Positions 62,777-64,000 of a DNA stretch of 64,000 bases are shown here, piece after piece; position 1 is the first letter of the stretch, and each line of letters begins with the position of its first letter. The DNA comes from Rotaria socialis. Lineage: Eukaryota > Rotifera > Eurotatoria > Philodinida > Philodinidae. Location of the stretch: positions 354,979 to 418,978 of the forward strand of contig CAJNYU010001442.1 in the NCBI GenBank assembly GCA_905331475.1, given 5' to 3'. Position numbers and translations under genes: made by a program. Below the pieces are notes generated by a model. That model saw only the letters and a list, made by a program, of their open reading frames with translations, did not search any database and was not told where the DNA came from.

Positions 62777-64000
62777 TAGAAATTCTATGCGTTATAGCTA
62801 AAAAGGTTTTGAAGTACTTATATACGTTGTTAACTGATAGAAGATAGCAGAACAGAAAAAAAAAGTTTTTTTAACCCTTCATGTAGTATATTTACTGTAT
62901 TGGACTACTTACATTAATAGAAAGCAAAAAAAAATATGTAAAAAGAGATAAAGGCATTAGGTAGAGAACAATACATGAAGAGCTAATTTTGGTTTTTTTT
63001 ACATTAATATCAATTCAATTTTACTCTGCGACATACTTAGAAATATAATATTTATAGTGGAGAACCCTAAATATAACAGTTGAGAGAACCTCTGAACAAG
63101 TTGATAATTATCACTTGAAATGAAAGCTTCAAACAATCTTCATAGACAAGATTTGTTTATATTTTAAAATCAAGGAGTAAACGCAAAAAATAACTCGAGC
63201 ATATGAGAACATTTGATTAATTATATCACTGATCTGATCATCTAACCCGAGTAAACTAAAAACGTTATGTCAATGTGTTCAAAAATGAATATAGCATTTG
63301 AATAAAAGAAAAAGAGCAATAGGCTTTATTAGAAAACAAGAAATACATTGTTTTATCATAACGAAAAAATGAATCAAAGTCATTGTTAAAAAAAGTATAT
63401 TTTTTGTCTACCTACTCATATAGTCGATTCTGAAAATAAACTCATCTGTAGTTCTTTTCTTTCATCGACTCCAAATGTCGACTGCTATACTTTGTAAAAT
63501 GTCGATCGAAAAGGACTTTGGTAACATCAAATGTATTTTACATTGAGTGATATAAACGAAGTAGACTGAATGGTGCACTGTGCGCCCTTTACTTGCCGTT
63601 TTATTCTTTTCTACTCCATCACTGTTGACGAACGAAATGCATCAAGAGAAAAGCAAAAATATTTCTTTCCCTATATTGCCATGCTTTCGCAAGAGCACGT
63701 TGCAGACACTTGCATTTATATTTACTGGTTAGCCTCACTGACGTAGACTCAAAATGGAAAAATAAATTGTTCCAATATAATAAGCTCGATTAATCAAAAA
63801 GGTATCAATCGATCTAGGAAAAAGCACACAGGAACTATTTTGCTTTCAACAGTCGAAGTTACCAATTCTCAATAAAATTTTGCGAGTAAATTTAGAAAAA
63901 AAATGATTGATGGGTTTATTATCAAAAAAAAGTCATACCACTCTTCTCACAATGAGAAGAAGTCAATGAGTAGTAACAAGGTAGATAACGACTATGCCTA
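62777..64000. other. upstream region of NR-E
   Basis: No gene seen to the window edge. Stretches at 63560-63740 resemble the NR-D upstream region at 55370-55560, so the duplication unit extends at least 0.9 kb 5' of the start codon. Confidence 0.5.

Overview
The window looks like nuclear DNA of a small invertebrate animal. It is AT-rich, coding exons are split by many introns of about 50-70 bp, and the genes are animal families: a Hox gene, SNAP-25, an EGF/Ly6-type secreted protein, an amidated neuropeptide precursor and nuclear receptors with an ESCKA P-box. A rotifer, perhaps bdelloid, is my best guess; it is inferred from gene style and was not tested by any search.

Layout. At 0.2-2.7 kb lie a ZNRF-like RING E3 ligase (-) and a neuropeptide precursor (+) with repeated ASLRPYA-Gly-Lys-Arg units. 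At 3.6-5.4 kb are mobile-element remains: a SWIM zinc-finger fragment split by a GC-rich insert, and a miniature pogo/Tigger element with TA target site and CAGTCGAGTCCGC ends. At 6.9-13.0 kb an NADP isocitrate dehydrogenase (10 exons, -) stands head to head with the bifunctional mRNA capping enzyme (about 17 exons, +). A Hox4/Deformed gene (-) is at 14.2-15.0 kb. A Ly6-like plus ten-EGF protein (+) fills 16.4-19.3 kb, and SNAP-25 with two candidate first exons (+) fills 20.8-24.9 kb. A truncated syntaxin-like t-SNARE (+) is at 29.05-29.46 kb. Unrecognised Ser/Asn-rich genes (-) occupy 30.3-33.9 kb.

From 34.2 kb to the end, all recognised genes are minus-strand nuclear receptors of the NR1I/J type (VDR, DHR96, DAF-12-like) in tandem. 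NR-A (34.2-35.9) and NR-B (37.3-38.8) look intact. NR-C (40.2-45.7) is decayed: two single-base frame disruptions, a premature stop and a 3.5-kb intron holding two small transposons. NR-D (51.6-54.5) and NR-E (59.3-62.8) are close paralogues with identical exon lengths from exon 2 onward. All five lack the conserved glutamate of the AF-2 helix, having Ser or Thr there, which is the most unusual shared property of the array.

Exon borders were set by reading GT-AG signals, protein continuity and frame sums by eye. They are good to the base where the frame closes, but no transcript or homology search was available.
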